Assembly: GCA_030847615.1 (NCBI GenBank) | Contig: JAUMIR010000005.1 | Location: 112,745,116 to 112,809,115, forward strand | Length of the DNA stretch: 64,000 nt | Source: Gambelia wislizenii | Taxonomy: Eukaryota > Chordata > Lepidosauria > Squamata > Crotaphytidae | Direction: 5' to 3' | In this document: piece after piece, positions 47,632 through 58,339 of the stretch | Position numbering within the stretch: the stretch's first letter is position 1 | Layout of the letters: each line of letters begins with the position of its first letter | The notes under the pieces: model-generated | Told to the model about the DNA's origin: nothing | What the model saw: only the letters and a program-made list of their open reading frames with translations | The model's database searches: none | Position numbers and translations under genes: made by a program

Positions 47632-48515
47632 CTGGGGGTCGTTTACACGGGCAAATATTCCTCTAAATACCGCTAAGATAGCTCATAGTTCCCACGGATC
47701 GCAGCACAGCATCGCCTCATTCAGAAGGGGGGGAAGGTAAAACACCCAAATATAGCATGCCAGGGGATGTCGCTACTTTTGCCGGTATATTTGCAATGTA
47801 GTGCTTTATTGGCAGTGTAAACTACCATTCCATTAAGGGCTGCCACAGATCTTTACTGTGATTGGTTGCTATGATGTAAGTGGCAGGCTTAAAAGAGAGG
47901 GACTGCGTTCAGTAGCATCAGGAAACTTTGAAAAATCCTCTGCTATTTTGCAGAAGGTCTGCCAAGAAAAAGGATTCCCAAGACCTTTCAGTCATAAAGT
48001 TCCCAACTGTCAGCTCTGCTTGGGGGAGGGGGAGAGAGAGAGGGGGGAGGGGGACTGAGGGAGGGAGAGTCAAAAATCCTCTGCTATTTTGCAAGTCTGT
48101 GAACCCTGACTAAACAAATCGTGCTGGAAAAACTTGTGATAGGTTCACCTTAGGATCCATGGCATGGTAGCAAGGTCTTTCAGCAGAGAGATTACTGTCC
48201 CTCTGCTTCAGGGAGTGAATTCATTTACAGGCAGATTTAGAGAGAGACAGAGACAGAGACACTTCTTTGATCTTCCCCCCTGCTATTTTGGCAGCCTGTG
48301 AGTCTTTAGCTCGGAAATGCAAGGCTTCAAAGGAGGGTCTATGCCCTTCCCCATACAGCCTTTGTCTGCTTGGGAGGCCACAACCTCCACACTTTTTCAA
48401 GTCTGAACAAAAATGTGGCATAATTAGAAAAAAAAAAAACCTGACTGGCACAGATGCGGAAAAAAATTAAAGCTCAAGTTGCCGCAATAAATCTGCTGTG
48501 TAAACCAGCCCCTAG
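47632..48515. mobile_element. TIR DNA transposon candidate, non-coding
   Basis: The ends are imperfect inverted repeats: ctgggggtcgtttacac at 47632 and the complement of ctaggggctggtttacac at 48498-48515. The interior has no transposase frame. It holds three related blocks of CTGCTATTTTG (near 47939, 48081 and 48281) and a GA-rich run at 48022-48068. A hAT-like affiliation is possible, but no 8-bp target duplication is visible. Confidence 0.45.
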
Positions 48516-49385
48516 ACTGACAGGAATCTTCACAGTTTCAGACTTTATTCTACACAAATGTGTGTATTTCTTGCACTGAAAACATCTTTTTCTATGCATG
48601 AAACAGCATTCTTGTAGATATTTTTTTTCTGCACAGAAATTCTGTTTCCTGTGGAAAAACTCCTGTTTTATGTGCAAAAAACCCACATGCATTTTTTTTC
48701 ACAGAATAAGTCCTAATCTGTGAATAGAAAAAAAAGTGCTTTCTTGCAGCAGAAAGAAAAATACTAAAATAACTTGTTGCTTCCTTTAAGAATGAAATTA
48801 GCAATAAAATAAAATAAAATAAATGCATTCTCAGTAGATTTAGTCTTCAAAGATTATACCAAACCCTGCTTCAGAATTCCAAGAAGAAATTGGCTATCAA
48901 AGGCATTCCTAGAATCCAAATGTTGGCACAGATTAGCTTTGTGTTTGGCTCAGCAAGGTTGTTCTTATACTCAGCGTAACACCTGATTTTTGTTATGAAA
49001 TCCTTATTCAATGGCTTCAGAATCAAAAATCATTCTCCGTGGTTCCACGGCATATCTGGACACAAATTTCTGATAGTATATTGAATCCTTGTAGGTAGCA
49101 AGTCTGAGAAAGAAGCACAAAAATAGATACCTCTACAATAAGTAATACTAAAAGACAAAAGGTTACAACATTTCCCCCCAGAAGTAAACAAAAATCAACG
49201 AGATGGCTGAAAAACTGGCATATCTTTAATGAGAATTTTCAAGTACTTTTCCACAAACCAGTGCTTTTCTTGAGAAAATTATTTCTTGAGGAGATCATAT
49301 AGACAGATGACAGAAACAAGCTATAGGTACCTCTGACGAATTAGCCACCTTGAGTCCCTATATTCAGAAAGAGGCAGGATTATTT
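48516..49385. other. Unannotated DNA
   Basis: No supported gene. An (AAAAT)n-like tract is at 48799-48821. Confidence 0.45.
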
Positions 49386-49690
49386 TTTATTTTTATTTTT
49401 TTATTAGTTATTTATACCCCGCTCTTCATCCACAAGGCTATCAGAGTGGCTTACAAATTGTTTTAAGCAATAGCAATTTACACATCTACACTGCATTAAG
49501 CAGTTCCCAATGTGTGTTAGCTAATTGCCCCCACAAGCCAGGTACTCATTTTACCGACCTACGAAAGGATGGAAGGCTGAGTGAACCTCGGAGCCCTCTG
49601 GAATCAAACTTGTAACGTGGTGACCTGCAGTACTGGCTGCAGAGTGGACAGCCACCACTAGGGCTGGACAGCCACACCAGGGCTCCCTCC
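49386..49690 (-). mobile_element. tRNA-derived SINE of squamate type
   Basis: Read on the minus strand from 49690 it starts ggagccctggtg, has a B-box-like gttacaagtttgattcc, then ccttccatcctttcgtaggt and aaaatgagtacctggcttgt. It ends gaagagcggggtataaataa at about 49400. The order (Pol III head, conserved body, pyrimidine/A-rich tail) is that of a widespread lizard and snake SINE. Part of the head between the A and B boxes looks duplicated (ggacagccaccactagggct, then ggacagccacaccagggctc). An (AAAT)n tract follows on its 5' side at 49707-49742. Confidence 0.65.
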
Positions 49691-49710
49691 CAGGATATAA
49701 ATAAATATTA

Positions 49711-49742
<32 letters not shown>

Positions 49743-49936
49743 CTGACTGAGGTGATTTCATCTCTTACATACAAGAACTGTTTTTCACTTTGGCCTTAAA
49801 TCTATTCTGCCATAGAACAGGCTGCTGTGTGGTATTGCTGGCTAAGAAACTGACACTTTTACCAAATACATAGGAGCACAGTGTGTAGCTTTGGGGCAAA
49901 GTCTGAAGACTGAAATACTCTTATTCACTACTCAGA

Positions 49937-50145
49937 TGTTACCCTAATTGCTCTGGGGTCATGGGGACCCTCAAAATATCAATTTGGAGAATTAATGTAC
50001 ATGTTTTGGCAATATAAGACGGGGGTAATGACAGGACCTTGTGACCAGCAATGCTATGGAGGAAACTATGGTACTATGGTACTATGGAGGAAACATAAGC
50101 TAGAGAAAATATGGTACTATGGAGGAAACATAAGCTAGAGAAAAT
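49937..50145 (-). mobile_element. Partial LTR related to the solo LTR
   Basis: Starts TGTTACCCTAATTGCTC and aligns to 39623-39775 (shared ggagaattaatgtac-type text and gcaatataagacgggggtaa). It is cut off by the MITE at 50147. Near its end a 35-bp unit is exactly doubled (50076-50110 and 50111-50145). Confidence 0.55.
50076..50145. repeat. Exact 2 x 35-bp tandem duplication
   Basis: The unit beginning atggtactatggaggaaaca is present twice without a mismatch, and a third partial copy (ctatggaggaaac) lies just upstream at 50054. The lack of divergence points to a recent slippage or duplication. Confidence 0.85.
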
Positions 50146-50146
50146 A

Positions 50147-50352
50147 ACACTGCAGAAATACAGCAGTTTGACACCACTTTATCCACCATAGCTCTCTCCT
50201 ATGGAATTCTGGTATTTGTAGTTTGGTGAGGAACCAAAGTTCTCTAATAGAAAAGGCTAAATACCTCACAAAACTAAAAATACCAGGACTCCACACGATA
50301 TAACTATGATGGATGAAGTGGTGTCAAACTGCTGTATTTCTGCAGTGTAGAC
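50147..50352. mobile_element. hAT-like palindromic MITE 1
   Basis: The terminal parts acactgcagaaatacagcag and its complement (gctgtatttctgcagtgt) pair, followed inward by tttgacaccactt and aagtggtgtcaaa. It belongs to the same family as 63586-63808. Non-coding. The superfamily is assigned from memory of similar short reptile elements. Confidence 0.6.
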
Positions 50353-51678
50353 AGACCCTAAGTCAGCCTATGTCTATCACAAGTCACTTGTTTGGAATCA
50401 CCCATAGTTCATAGTTCAAGAACAGACACCCAGTTCTGCATTTATTTTCAAAGAGGAATTGGGTGTAACAGCAATGATCACAGATAGCTATATCTCATTC
50501 TAGCTATTGCATGTCTAGCTGGAAGAGAATTTAGTATCTTGTACAGTAGTTATAACTTACAGGTCAGCTTGTCCCAGGCTATAATAGAGAATTGTGTTCC
50601 AGCAGAACATGCCATGAATGTCAGTTATAGAGATAATAGTCTCTGAGAAAATAAGCATGTGTAAGTGTGGCTTGTCTACCACATGGCTTATTTGAAAGTG
50701 TCCCTTTTGTATAATGAATTAAAACTTCAACATTGGCCATAAATATTACTAGATAAATAAATATCAATACTGCTGAACAGAATTACATCAGCTATTTTAC
50801 TAATAGCATTCTACCTAGAAAAACAGAACTGCAAGACACAGTAAACTTCTGCAAAGGACCAAATAAGACTAGCTTATTCCTGCAAATAATCTGTTCACCC
50901 AAAGCTTTCATATGCACATCTTAGCTTTTTTGCTCAAAACATAAGGCAAATGCTTGTACATCAAGGGCATGCAAAAGCACAAGGTCAGGTACCAATTTTC
51001 CCCATAATCCTGCAATCTGAACCCTTCAACTGTGCTCCAGATATCTCTATCTTTATTCAAGTCCTTCCCCAAATGGCAACTGGAAGTTACATCATGTCAA
51101 TTCCTGTCACAGCACTTCTTCGAGACCAGATGTGAGAGCATGTAACTTCTTTTTGAGAAAGACTCCAAAAGGTTTGCATGCATTCTCAAAGCTGCCAATG
51201 TCCACCCATGTTGTTCATGAATGTCTCTTGTCATGGTATTGTTAGCAGGATTTAAAGTGAATTATTTCTTAAACATCAGTTAGCATATTAATTCTTCAAA
51301 CAATATTTAACAAAATCATGCTCCTTCCACCCAATCTAAATTAATTTGGCTGGGAGGTTAATTTGTGGCTGCTGAGATAGGGTTGAGACACAAGTGGAAG
51401 GTAGAATGCATGGACATTCTGTTGCTGAAGGGAGTGAAACTTGGACTGGCAGCGATGGACAGTTGAAGCCCATTCTGTCCCTAGACAATCCTTTCCTTTC
51501 CAACTATTTTCCATCTTCCATCTTCCTGTCCTACTACTCCATCTTCCTGTCCCAAAGTTACAATGTAGGACTGGCTGTCCACTCTGCAGCCAAGTAGCCA
51601 TTCTTTGCCTCTTTCTTTGATAAACACAGTGGGATAGGTTAATGCTCCCGTTCTGCACTGTTCACTTAGCAATTGCTG
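50353..51678. other. Unannotated DNA
   Basis: No gene or repeat is recognised. The short frames at 50950-51135 and 51341-51687 have no motifs. Confidence 0.45.
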
Positions 51679-52189
51679 ACCCATCATGGAATAATGAGAC
51701 CAGGCACAGAAAACTGGATTGAATAATAGCCATTTTATTTAAACAAAAACCTATTTAAAGGAATGAACCTGGAGAGGAGCAAAAAGGGAGGGAGCAATCT
51801 AGTGAGGGATCAGCTGAGGCAGGAACCACTTCTTGACTTTCTCCTTAGTCTTCTCCTAGGCAAAACACCTGAACCCTGAGGGCAATCCTATAACTGGGTT
51901 ACTCCCTGTCTAGCCACTGACTGGAAGGCAGACCCAAGGACCCCCCCCCCCAAGCCATGGATTTAAAGTGAGGGCCAAGCTCCAAGGCCATCCCCAAGGG
52001 TAGGTCTTTCCCCACCCTTCTGGATCACAGGATTTAAAGAGGCAGTTCCAGAGCTAAAAGGGTGTCAAGGTGTTCACTGTCCCTATGATTTCATCCCCTA
52101 ACTACCTGCCACAGACAAAGGATAAGCATCTGTTTAGTCCCTTTCAGCCCATCAAGGTAGCCAAGGGGCCCTCACCTTTTGTTGCAAGT

Positions 52190-52262
52190 CCCCCAGGAAA
52201 AATATATTACCCTTCTCAGATAAATGCATGGCATCCTCTCTGTACAGCTCAGGGTGCTGAAA
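52190..52262 (-). pseudogene. Ngaro SGNH-hydrolase C-terminal relic
   Basis: Minus-strand translation reads PELYREDAMHLSEKGN followed by IFFLGDLQQKVRAPW. It matches the relic at 44941 (ELYKADYVH, FLRDLQQRM). DxxH is the catalytic Asp-His block of SGNH/GDSL hydrolases, where DGVHLS-x-x-GN is usual. The rest of the domain is deleted. Confidence 0.5.
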
Positions 52263-52463
52263 TACTTATATTGGAATGTGTGAGGAAGTGGGGGCCCTAC
52301 CTAGGGCATACATCCTATTCAACTTTTCAAATGGGGTACATGAAAACAAACAGCCCATAGGAAGGGCATGATCAAGGTTAAAAAGGCTATCAAAAGGAAA
52401 GCCCATTAACTCAAAGTCCCTAGAATGAACAGGCAAAAGACAAAATGTAGACTTAAAGTCACA

Positions 52464-53081
52464 TTATGCCATTTCAGCCCTAATCCCATTTCTGTGCACC
52501 TCCCAAACTGCTGCATCAAACAATGTATAATGCACAGTGCAGAGCTCCTCAGGAATGGCGTCATTCACAGACTCCCCTTCAGGATAAGACAAATGATGAA
52601 TGAGCCTGTACACACCAGGTCCATTTTTGGGCACAGTCGCCAGAGGTGGCACCCTTAAATTGGATAGAGGGGGAGATATAAATGGACCTATAACCCTCCC
52701 CTCTGACACTTCCTTACAGATCATATCTCTAACAACATCCACCATTCCTATCACTGACCATAAATTCTGAGATTGGAAAGGGTGCTGGACTGCCTGAAAT
52801 GAAATCCAAAATCCTTTCCTAAAGCCTTCCTTCAAATAATGGACTGCAATTTGGTCATAGTAAAGCTGCAAAATAACCTCAAGTTGATCTAATTTAATTG
52901 GGCTGGGTCCCTGTTGATGGTGGAGGGGAACTCGTTGTTTCCCACTTACCTGACTGTTTGTCCCTATGCCAACCTGCACCTTTTCCTTTTGGGCAGTTCC
53001 AAAAGGAATGTGAACCTCCACAAATGGAGGACTCATAACAGAAATTGTAAGGCTAGCATGTGCATGGATCCTGGGCCCCAA
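52464..53081 (-). pseudogene. Ngaro-type reverse transcriptase N-terminal pseudogene
   Basis: An open stretch of 205 residues. LDQLEVILQLYYDQIAVHYL and LKEGFRKGFWI lead to ICKEVSEGRVIGPFISPPLS, LRVPPLATVPKNGPGVYRLI and HHLSYPEGESVNDAIPEEL, ending VHYTLFDAAVWEVHRNGI. This is the fingers region of a Ngaro-like RT: GRVIGPF, the pro-lys-x-g-x-y-RLIHHLSYP run and SVND are typical. It stops just before RT motif A, so the catalytic aspartates are missing. Upstream it is interrupted by the LINE at 53104, whose ORF reads through its antisense strand. Confidence 0.65.
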
Positions 53082-53103
53082 ATTCCCAACACAGCAGTCT
53101 GTG

Positions 53104-54743
53104 TGCTTGTGAATTGCTGGGAAAAAGGGGAACTGCCATCAGACCTCCGAGATGCAGTCATCATCACCCTGTACAAGAAAAAAGGAGCAAAATCCGATTG
53201 CTCAAACTATCGAGGCATAACACTGCTCTCTATTGCTGGAAAAATCCTTGCAAGGATACTCCTGAACAGATTAGTTCCTGCTATTGCAGAAGAACTTCTT
53301 CCTGAAAGCCAATGTGGCTTCAGAGCCAATAGGAGTACTACTGACATGGTATTTGCCCTTAGGCAACTGCAAGAAAAATGTAGGGAGCAGAACAAGGGTC
53401 TCTATGTAACATTTGTCGACCTCACCAAAGCCTTTGACACTGTAAGTAGAAAAGGTCTGTGGCAGATCCTGGAAAGACTACGATGTCCCCCCAAATTCCT
53501 TAAAATGATTATCCTGCTACATGAGGGACAACATGGTCAAGTCAGATATGGCGATGCTCTTTCAGAGCCCTTTCTAATAACTAATGGAGTGAAGCAAGGT
53601 TGTGTTCTTGCACCAACTTTATTTACAATCTTCTTTAGCACAATGCTCCAAAGGGCTATGGCAGAGCTTGAAGAAGACGACGGCATCTATATACGCTACC
53701 GTACTGATGGTAGCTTGTTTAACTTAAGCCGTCTGAGGGCTCACACTAAGACTCTAAACTATCTAGTCCGTGAGCTGCTCTTCGCCGACGATGCTGCCCT
53801 TGTTGCCCACACAGAAGCAGCTCTGCAGCGCCTAACATCCTGCTTTGCAACAGCTGCAGAGCTGTTTGGGCTAGAAGTCAACCTGAAGAAAACAGAAGTT
53901 CTTTACCAGCCTGCACCACAGGATGAACACCACCATCCCCACATTGCCGTCGGCAAATCAGTGCTCAAGTCCGTTCAGCAGTTCACCTACCTGGGAAGCA
54001 TCATCTCCTCAGATGCCAAGATTGACAAAGAGATCGATCACAGATTAGCAAAGGCATATAGTGCATTTGGAAGACTTCACAAAAGAGTCTGGAGCAATAA
54101 ACACCTGAGGCAAAGCACAAAAATCAGTGTGTATAGAGCCATCATACTGTCAATCCTCCTTTATGGATCTGAAACATGGGTCACCTATCGCCACCACCTA
54201 CGACTCCTCGAGCGCTTTCATCAGCGCTGTCTACGCACAATCCTAAATATACACTGGACTGACTATGTGATGAATGTTGCTGTCCTTGAGCAAGCAGGGA
54301 TCACCAGCATTGAGGCCATGATATTGAGAACACAGCTGCGCTGGGCAGGGCACGTTTCTAGGATGGAGGACCGTCGCCTCCCAAAAATACTACTCTACGG
54401 TGAACTCACCACGGGTCAGCGTAAGAGGGGCGCTCCAAAAAAGCGATACAAAGACTCCCTGAAACAACATCTCAGGCTTGGCCAAATTGATCACCAACAG
54501 TGGTCCGCCCTGGCCTCACATCGGGAGGCATGGAGACGCACTATCCACAATGCTGCAGCCTTATTTGAGAACTCACGACGAACAAGTCTTGAAGAGAAAC
54601 GACAACGCAGAAAGAATCACAACCCAAAAACATCACCCAAGGAGACCTTCTGCTGTGCTTTTTGCAACCGGACTTGTTTATCTCGGATTGGCCTTTTTAG
54701 TCATCAGCGCGCTTGCAGAAAGCGCGGGATGAGTCCTTCCTGA
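53104..54743 (+). CDS. AG-tail LINE reverse transcriptase, endonuclease missing
   Basis: The open frame runs from an upstream ATG at 52914 to 54743 (609 codons). Only the part after about residue 64 is LINE; the earlier residues are antisense Ngaro sequence. RT blocks: SNYRGITLLSIAGKILARIL, FRANRSTTDMVFALRQL, VTFVDLTKAFDTV (A), NGVKQGCVLAPTLFTIFF (B), LLFADDAALVAHTEAAL (C) and LEVNLKKTEVLYQP. Then TYLGSIISSDAKIDKEID, LERFHQRCLRTILNIHW and the C-terminal finger CAFCNRTC-x7-HQRAC. All catalytic residues look intact, but the endonuclease is missing through 5' truncation, so autonomous movement is not expected. Expression from this site is not evident. Confidence 0.8.
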
Positions 54744-54774
54744 ATCTTCGTTTGTGAAGAAAAGCCAGAGAGAG
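53104..54774 (+). mobile_element. AG-tail LINE, 5'-truncated young copy (copy C)
   Basis: The copy starts at RT (cttgtgaattgctggg) and ends in (AG)n at 54767-54776. The 8-mer AGTCTGTG lies at 53096-53103 and 54775-54782, a probable target duplication. The coding part is open without a stop, so it is the youngest of the four copies. It is inserted in antisense into the Ngaro RT relic. Confidence 0.85.
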
Positions 54775-54955
54775 AGTCTGTGCTGCTAATCCTACAGCAG
54801 TCTACAGCTTACTGCTAACTCCATGCATCTTTTGATAATATGACTGCTGTGCAACCCCTCTCATCTTGAGTTGGTGTCATAATTTGCATCCACAACTGTG
54901 ACTGCATCTGATCCCACATGAGGACAGGTTTAATTGCCAACCTAACTTCCCTTAA

Positions 54956-55452
54956 TGTTAACAGAGGACAGAGAAAAAGCAGAACTAAATACGTTCTTTG
55001 CCTCTCCCTTCTCTCAAAAGGAGAACAGTGCTCAACCTGGGGAAAATGAAGATGATGCAGTAGGGGAAATGCAGCATAGAATAGGTAAAAAGGTTGTTCA
55101 GGAATACCTGGACAGTATAAATGAATTCAGGTCTCCAGGTCCAAATGCACTGTATCCAAGAGTATTTTAAAAATTTACAGAAGTAATCTCAGAAGCACTG
55201 GCAATAATCTTTGAGAATACCTGGAGAACAGGAGAAGTCCCAGCTGACTGGAGAAGGGCAAATGTTGTCCCCATCTTCAAAAAGGGGAAAAAAGAGGACC
55301 CAAACTATTATTGCACACTTAGCCTGATAGGAATACCAGGAAAGATTCTAGAGCAAGTGATTAAACAGATAGTCTGGAAGCATCTGGAAAGGGATGCTGT
55401 GATCACTGAAACTTAACTTGGGTTTCTCAAAAACAAGTCATGCCTGACTAAC

Positions 55453-55484
<32 letters not shown>

Positions 55485-55954
55485 TTTTTTAACAGAGTTA
55501 CAAACTTGATAGATGAAGGGAATACTGTATATACAGCATATCTTAAGTAAGGCTTTTGACAAAGTCCCCCATGATATTCTTGCAATTAAACTAGTAAAAT
55601 GTGGGCTAGACAATGCTACTGTTAGATGGATTTGTAATTGCTTGACTGACCCATCCCAAAGGGTGCTCACCAATGGTTCTTCTTCATCCTGAAGAGAAGT
55701 GACTAGTGGGGTGCCACAGAGTTATGTCCTGGGCCCAGTGCTATTCAACATCTTTATCAATGACTTGTTTGATAGAATAGAGGGCATGCCTATTAAATTT
55801 GTAGATGACACCAAATTAGGAGGGGTAGTGAATACCCCAGACAACAGTATGAGAATTCAAAAGGACCTTAGCAGATTGGAGAGCTGGGCCAATATTAACA
55901 AAATGAATTTCAACTGGGAAAAATGTAGAGTACTACAATTAATCAAAAAAAAAA

Positions 55955-55993
<39 letters not shown>

Positions 55994-56690
55994 GCACAGA
56001 TATACGACAAGGGACACTTAGGTTGAGAACAGCACATGTGAAAGGGACCTAAGAGTCTTAAGTAAACCACAAACTGAATATGAGTGAACAGTGTGATGCA
56101 GTAGCTTAAAAATCCAATGCAATTCTAGGCTGCATTAATAGGAATATAGTGTCTATGTAGCTCTAGATCGAAGGATTCTGTTTTGGTCAGACCTCACCTG
56201 GAATATTGTGTCCAGTTCTGGGCACCCCAATTCAAGAAGAATATTGACAAGCTGGATTGTGTCTAGAGGAGAGTGACCAAAATGGTGAAAGGTCTGGAAG
56301 CCATGCCCTATGAGGAGTGGTTTAGGGAACTGGGTATGTTTAGCCTGGAGAAGTGGTTGCATGATAGCCATGTTTAAATATTTGAAAGGATATACTGAAC
56401 AGGTAGTGAGATTGTTTTCTGCTGCTCCAGAGACTGGGACATGGAGCAATGGACTCAAATTAGAGGAAAAGAGATTCCAACTAAACATTAAGAAGAACTT
56501 CCTGACAGTAAGAACTGTTTTGACAATAGGATATGCTGCCTCAGAGTGTGGTGTAGTCTCCTTCTTTGGAAGTTTTAAAACAGAAGCTGGATAGTCATCT
56601 GCCAGGAATGTTTTGCCTGTGTATTTCTGCATGGCAGAAGGTTGGACTGGATGGCCTTCATGGTCTCTTCCATCTCTATGATTCTATGAA
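54956..56690 (+). mobile_element. CR1 LINE, 5'-truncated copy 3
   Basis: The copy starts gttaacagaggacagagaaa, homologous to 33815 in copy 2, and ends atggtctcttccat and ctatgattctatg at 56690. It contains internal microsatellite expansions: CT then T at 55452-55490, and GAAA at 55946-55993. It is more diverged than copies 1 and 2 and lies within the Ngaro-type element. Confidence 0.8.
54970..56600 (+). pseudogene. CR1 reverse transcriptase pseudogene (copy 3)
   Basis: Pieces: NTFFASPFSQKENSAQ, VQEYLDSINEFRSPGPNALY (54955-55170), then motif [21 protein letters not shown] and LFDRIEGMPIKFVDDTKLGG (55699-55900). The catalytic box reads FVDD instead of FADD. The distal part is spread over three frames. 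Frameshifts, stops and the microsatellites inactivate it. Confidence 0.7.
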
Positions 56691-56864
56691 AGCCTCATCA
56701 TAATATTACCATGCTGGACCACAAAAATCCATATAGGTCCTATATACGATACCTATATACTGGAGGAGTGAACCCCACCATGGCTGCACCCTAACAGTAA
56801 CCCCTGCATAGATAAAAAAAATCCAGGCAACCAATTACTCCAAGTCCTTCTATCCTACACCTAC

Positions 56865-58200
56865 TCAGTTTTTCCTTCTTATCATCCCACTCCTCTTTAT
56901 CCTTTTCTCCAATTCACTATAAAGAAGAGAGAAGATAGTCCTGTATTCACCCATCAGTATTTTATCTCTTGTAGTCTGCGACAAGTGATTCCATAGGCAA
57001 ATGTCAGTTCCCCACAAAGGAATAGCCTCACAAGGATCTGACCTATAACCACTACTGGCAGGGTGCTGCATACTCAACCCACCTCCCAAAGTCCCACTGT
57101 GGATAAGCTCCTTGAGGATAACAGAGCTGAGGACAAAGTTGGGACAGCCCTAAACCCAATCTGTGATGCAAATGCAAGCCAACACCCCCAGAGCTGCCTA
57201 CCACTGCCTGACCTACTAGAGTGCTCCAAACCTCCCATGGTAAACGATGTGTTATTGATGGATCAGTCTCTCTCTCTCTCTCTCTCTCTGGCTTTTCTTC
57301 GCAAACGAAGATTCAGGAAGGACTCATCTCGCACTTTCTGCAAGCGCGCTGATGACTAAAAAGGCCAATCTGAGATAAACAAGTCCGGTTGCAGAAAGCA
57401 CAGCAGAAGGTCTCCTTGGGTGATGTTTCCGGGTTGTGATTCTTTCTGCATTGTCGTTTCTCTTCAAGACTTGTTCGGAGTGAGTTCTCAAAAAAGGCTG
57501 CAGCATTGTAGATAGTGTGGCCCCATGCCTCCCAATGTGAGGCCAGGGCAGACCATTGTTGGTGATCAATTTGGCCGAGCCTGGGATGTTGTTTCAGGGA
57601 GTCCTTGTATCTCTTTTTTGGAGCGCCCCTCTTACGCTGACCCATGGCGAGTTCACCGTAGAGTACTATTTTTGGGAGGTGATGGTCCTCCATCCTAGAA
57701 ATGTGCCCTGCCCAGCGCAGCTGTGTGCTCAATATCATGGCCTCAATGCTGGTGATCCCTGCTTGGTCAAGGACAGCAACATTCGTCACATAATCAGTCC
57801 AGTGTATATTTAGGATTGTGCATATACAGCACTGATGAAAGCGTTTGAGGAGTCTTAAGTGTTGGCAATAGATGACCCATGTTTCAGTTTAACTGGTGTT
57901 TAACTCATCCATAGAAAGGTCTGCAAATGCAGACTCAGCCACATTGCCCTCCTCACAGGTTATGGGAGTCACTGTAACTTCTTCCACATTTCCCAATAAA
58001 ACACTATTTAAACAAGCAAAATTCTGTTTAGTGAGACTGGCTCTACCTTCAAATCTACCTTCCCACTTAGCTGGGATAACAAGCTTTGTGGAAGGAACTC
58101 AGATCTAAATCATCCAATCAAACCAGAAAAACAGATAGATCACCCCTCCCTCTCCTCATCTGATGAAACAGACAACTTGGGAGGTGAGCACTTAGCTTAG
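56865..58200 (-). pseudogene. Ngaro gag-like pseudogene
   Basis: Minus-strand pieces on both sides of the LINE at 57262-57887. The piece 57089-56865 reads GTDICLWNHLSQTTRDKILM then GEYRTIFSLLYSELEKRIKR. This resembles the 'sl-x-iKekIwkgeYvdi-sLL' block of Ngaro gag-like proteins. The upstream piece (57888-58130) is acidic/hydroxyl-rich in one frame. Assignment is by this single block and by position upstream of the RT. Confidence 0.45.
57262..57887 (-). mobile_element. AG-tail LINE 3' end (copy D)
   Basis: Tail (CT)n at 57267-57289 on the plus strand, then the zinc-finger end and the RT C-terminus up to cccatgtttcag (57876-57887). The C-terminal frame from 57789 to 57313 is open (158 residues: QLRWAGHISRMEDHHLPKIV, CAFCNRTCLSQIGLFSHQRA). 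The 5' end corresponds to that of copy B. It is inserted in the Ngaro gag region. Confidence 0.85.
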
Positions 58201-58339
58201 CATAGCTCTTAATTTGACACTTAACCCTGGGCTCTCCCACCTTTTCTGGAAGCCATTCCTCCAAAACTGGACTAGTTACTCATCCAACCTTCAAACCACT
58301 TAAACATATGAATGATAGTCACTAACAGGTATAGAAGTC

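Noticed and set aside
52914..53103. The N-terminal 63 residues of the 609-codon frame as part of the LINE protein
   Set aside because: This stretch is antisense to the Ngaro-type RT and lies outside the probable target duplication, so it is a chance extension.
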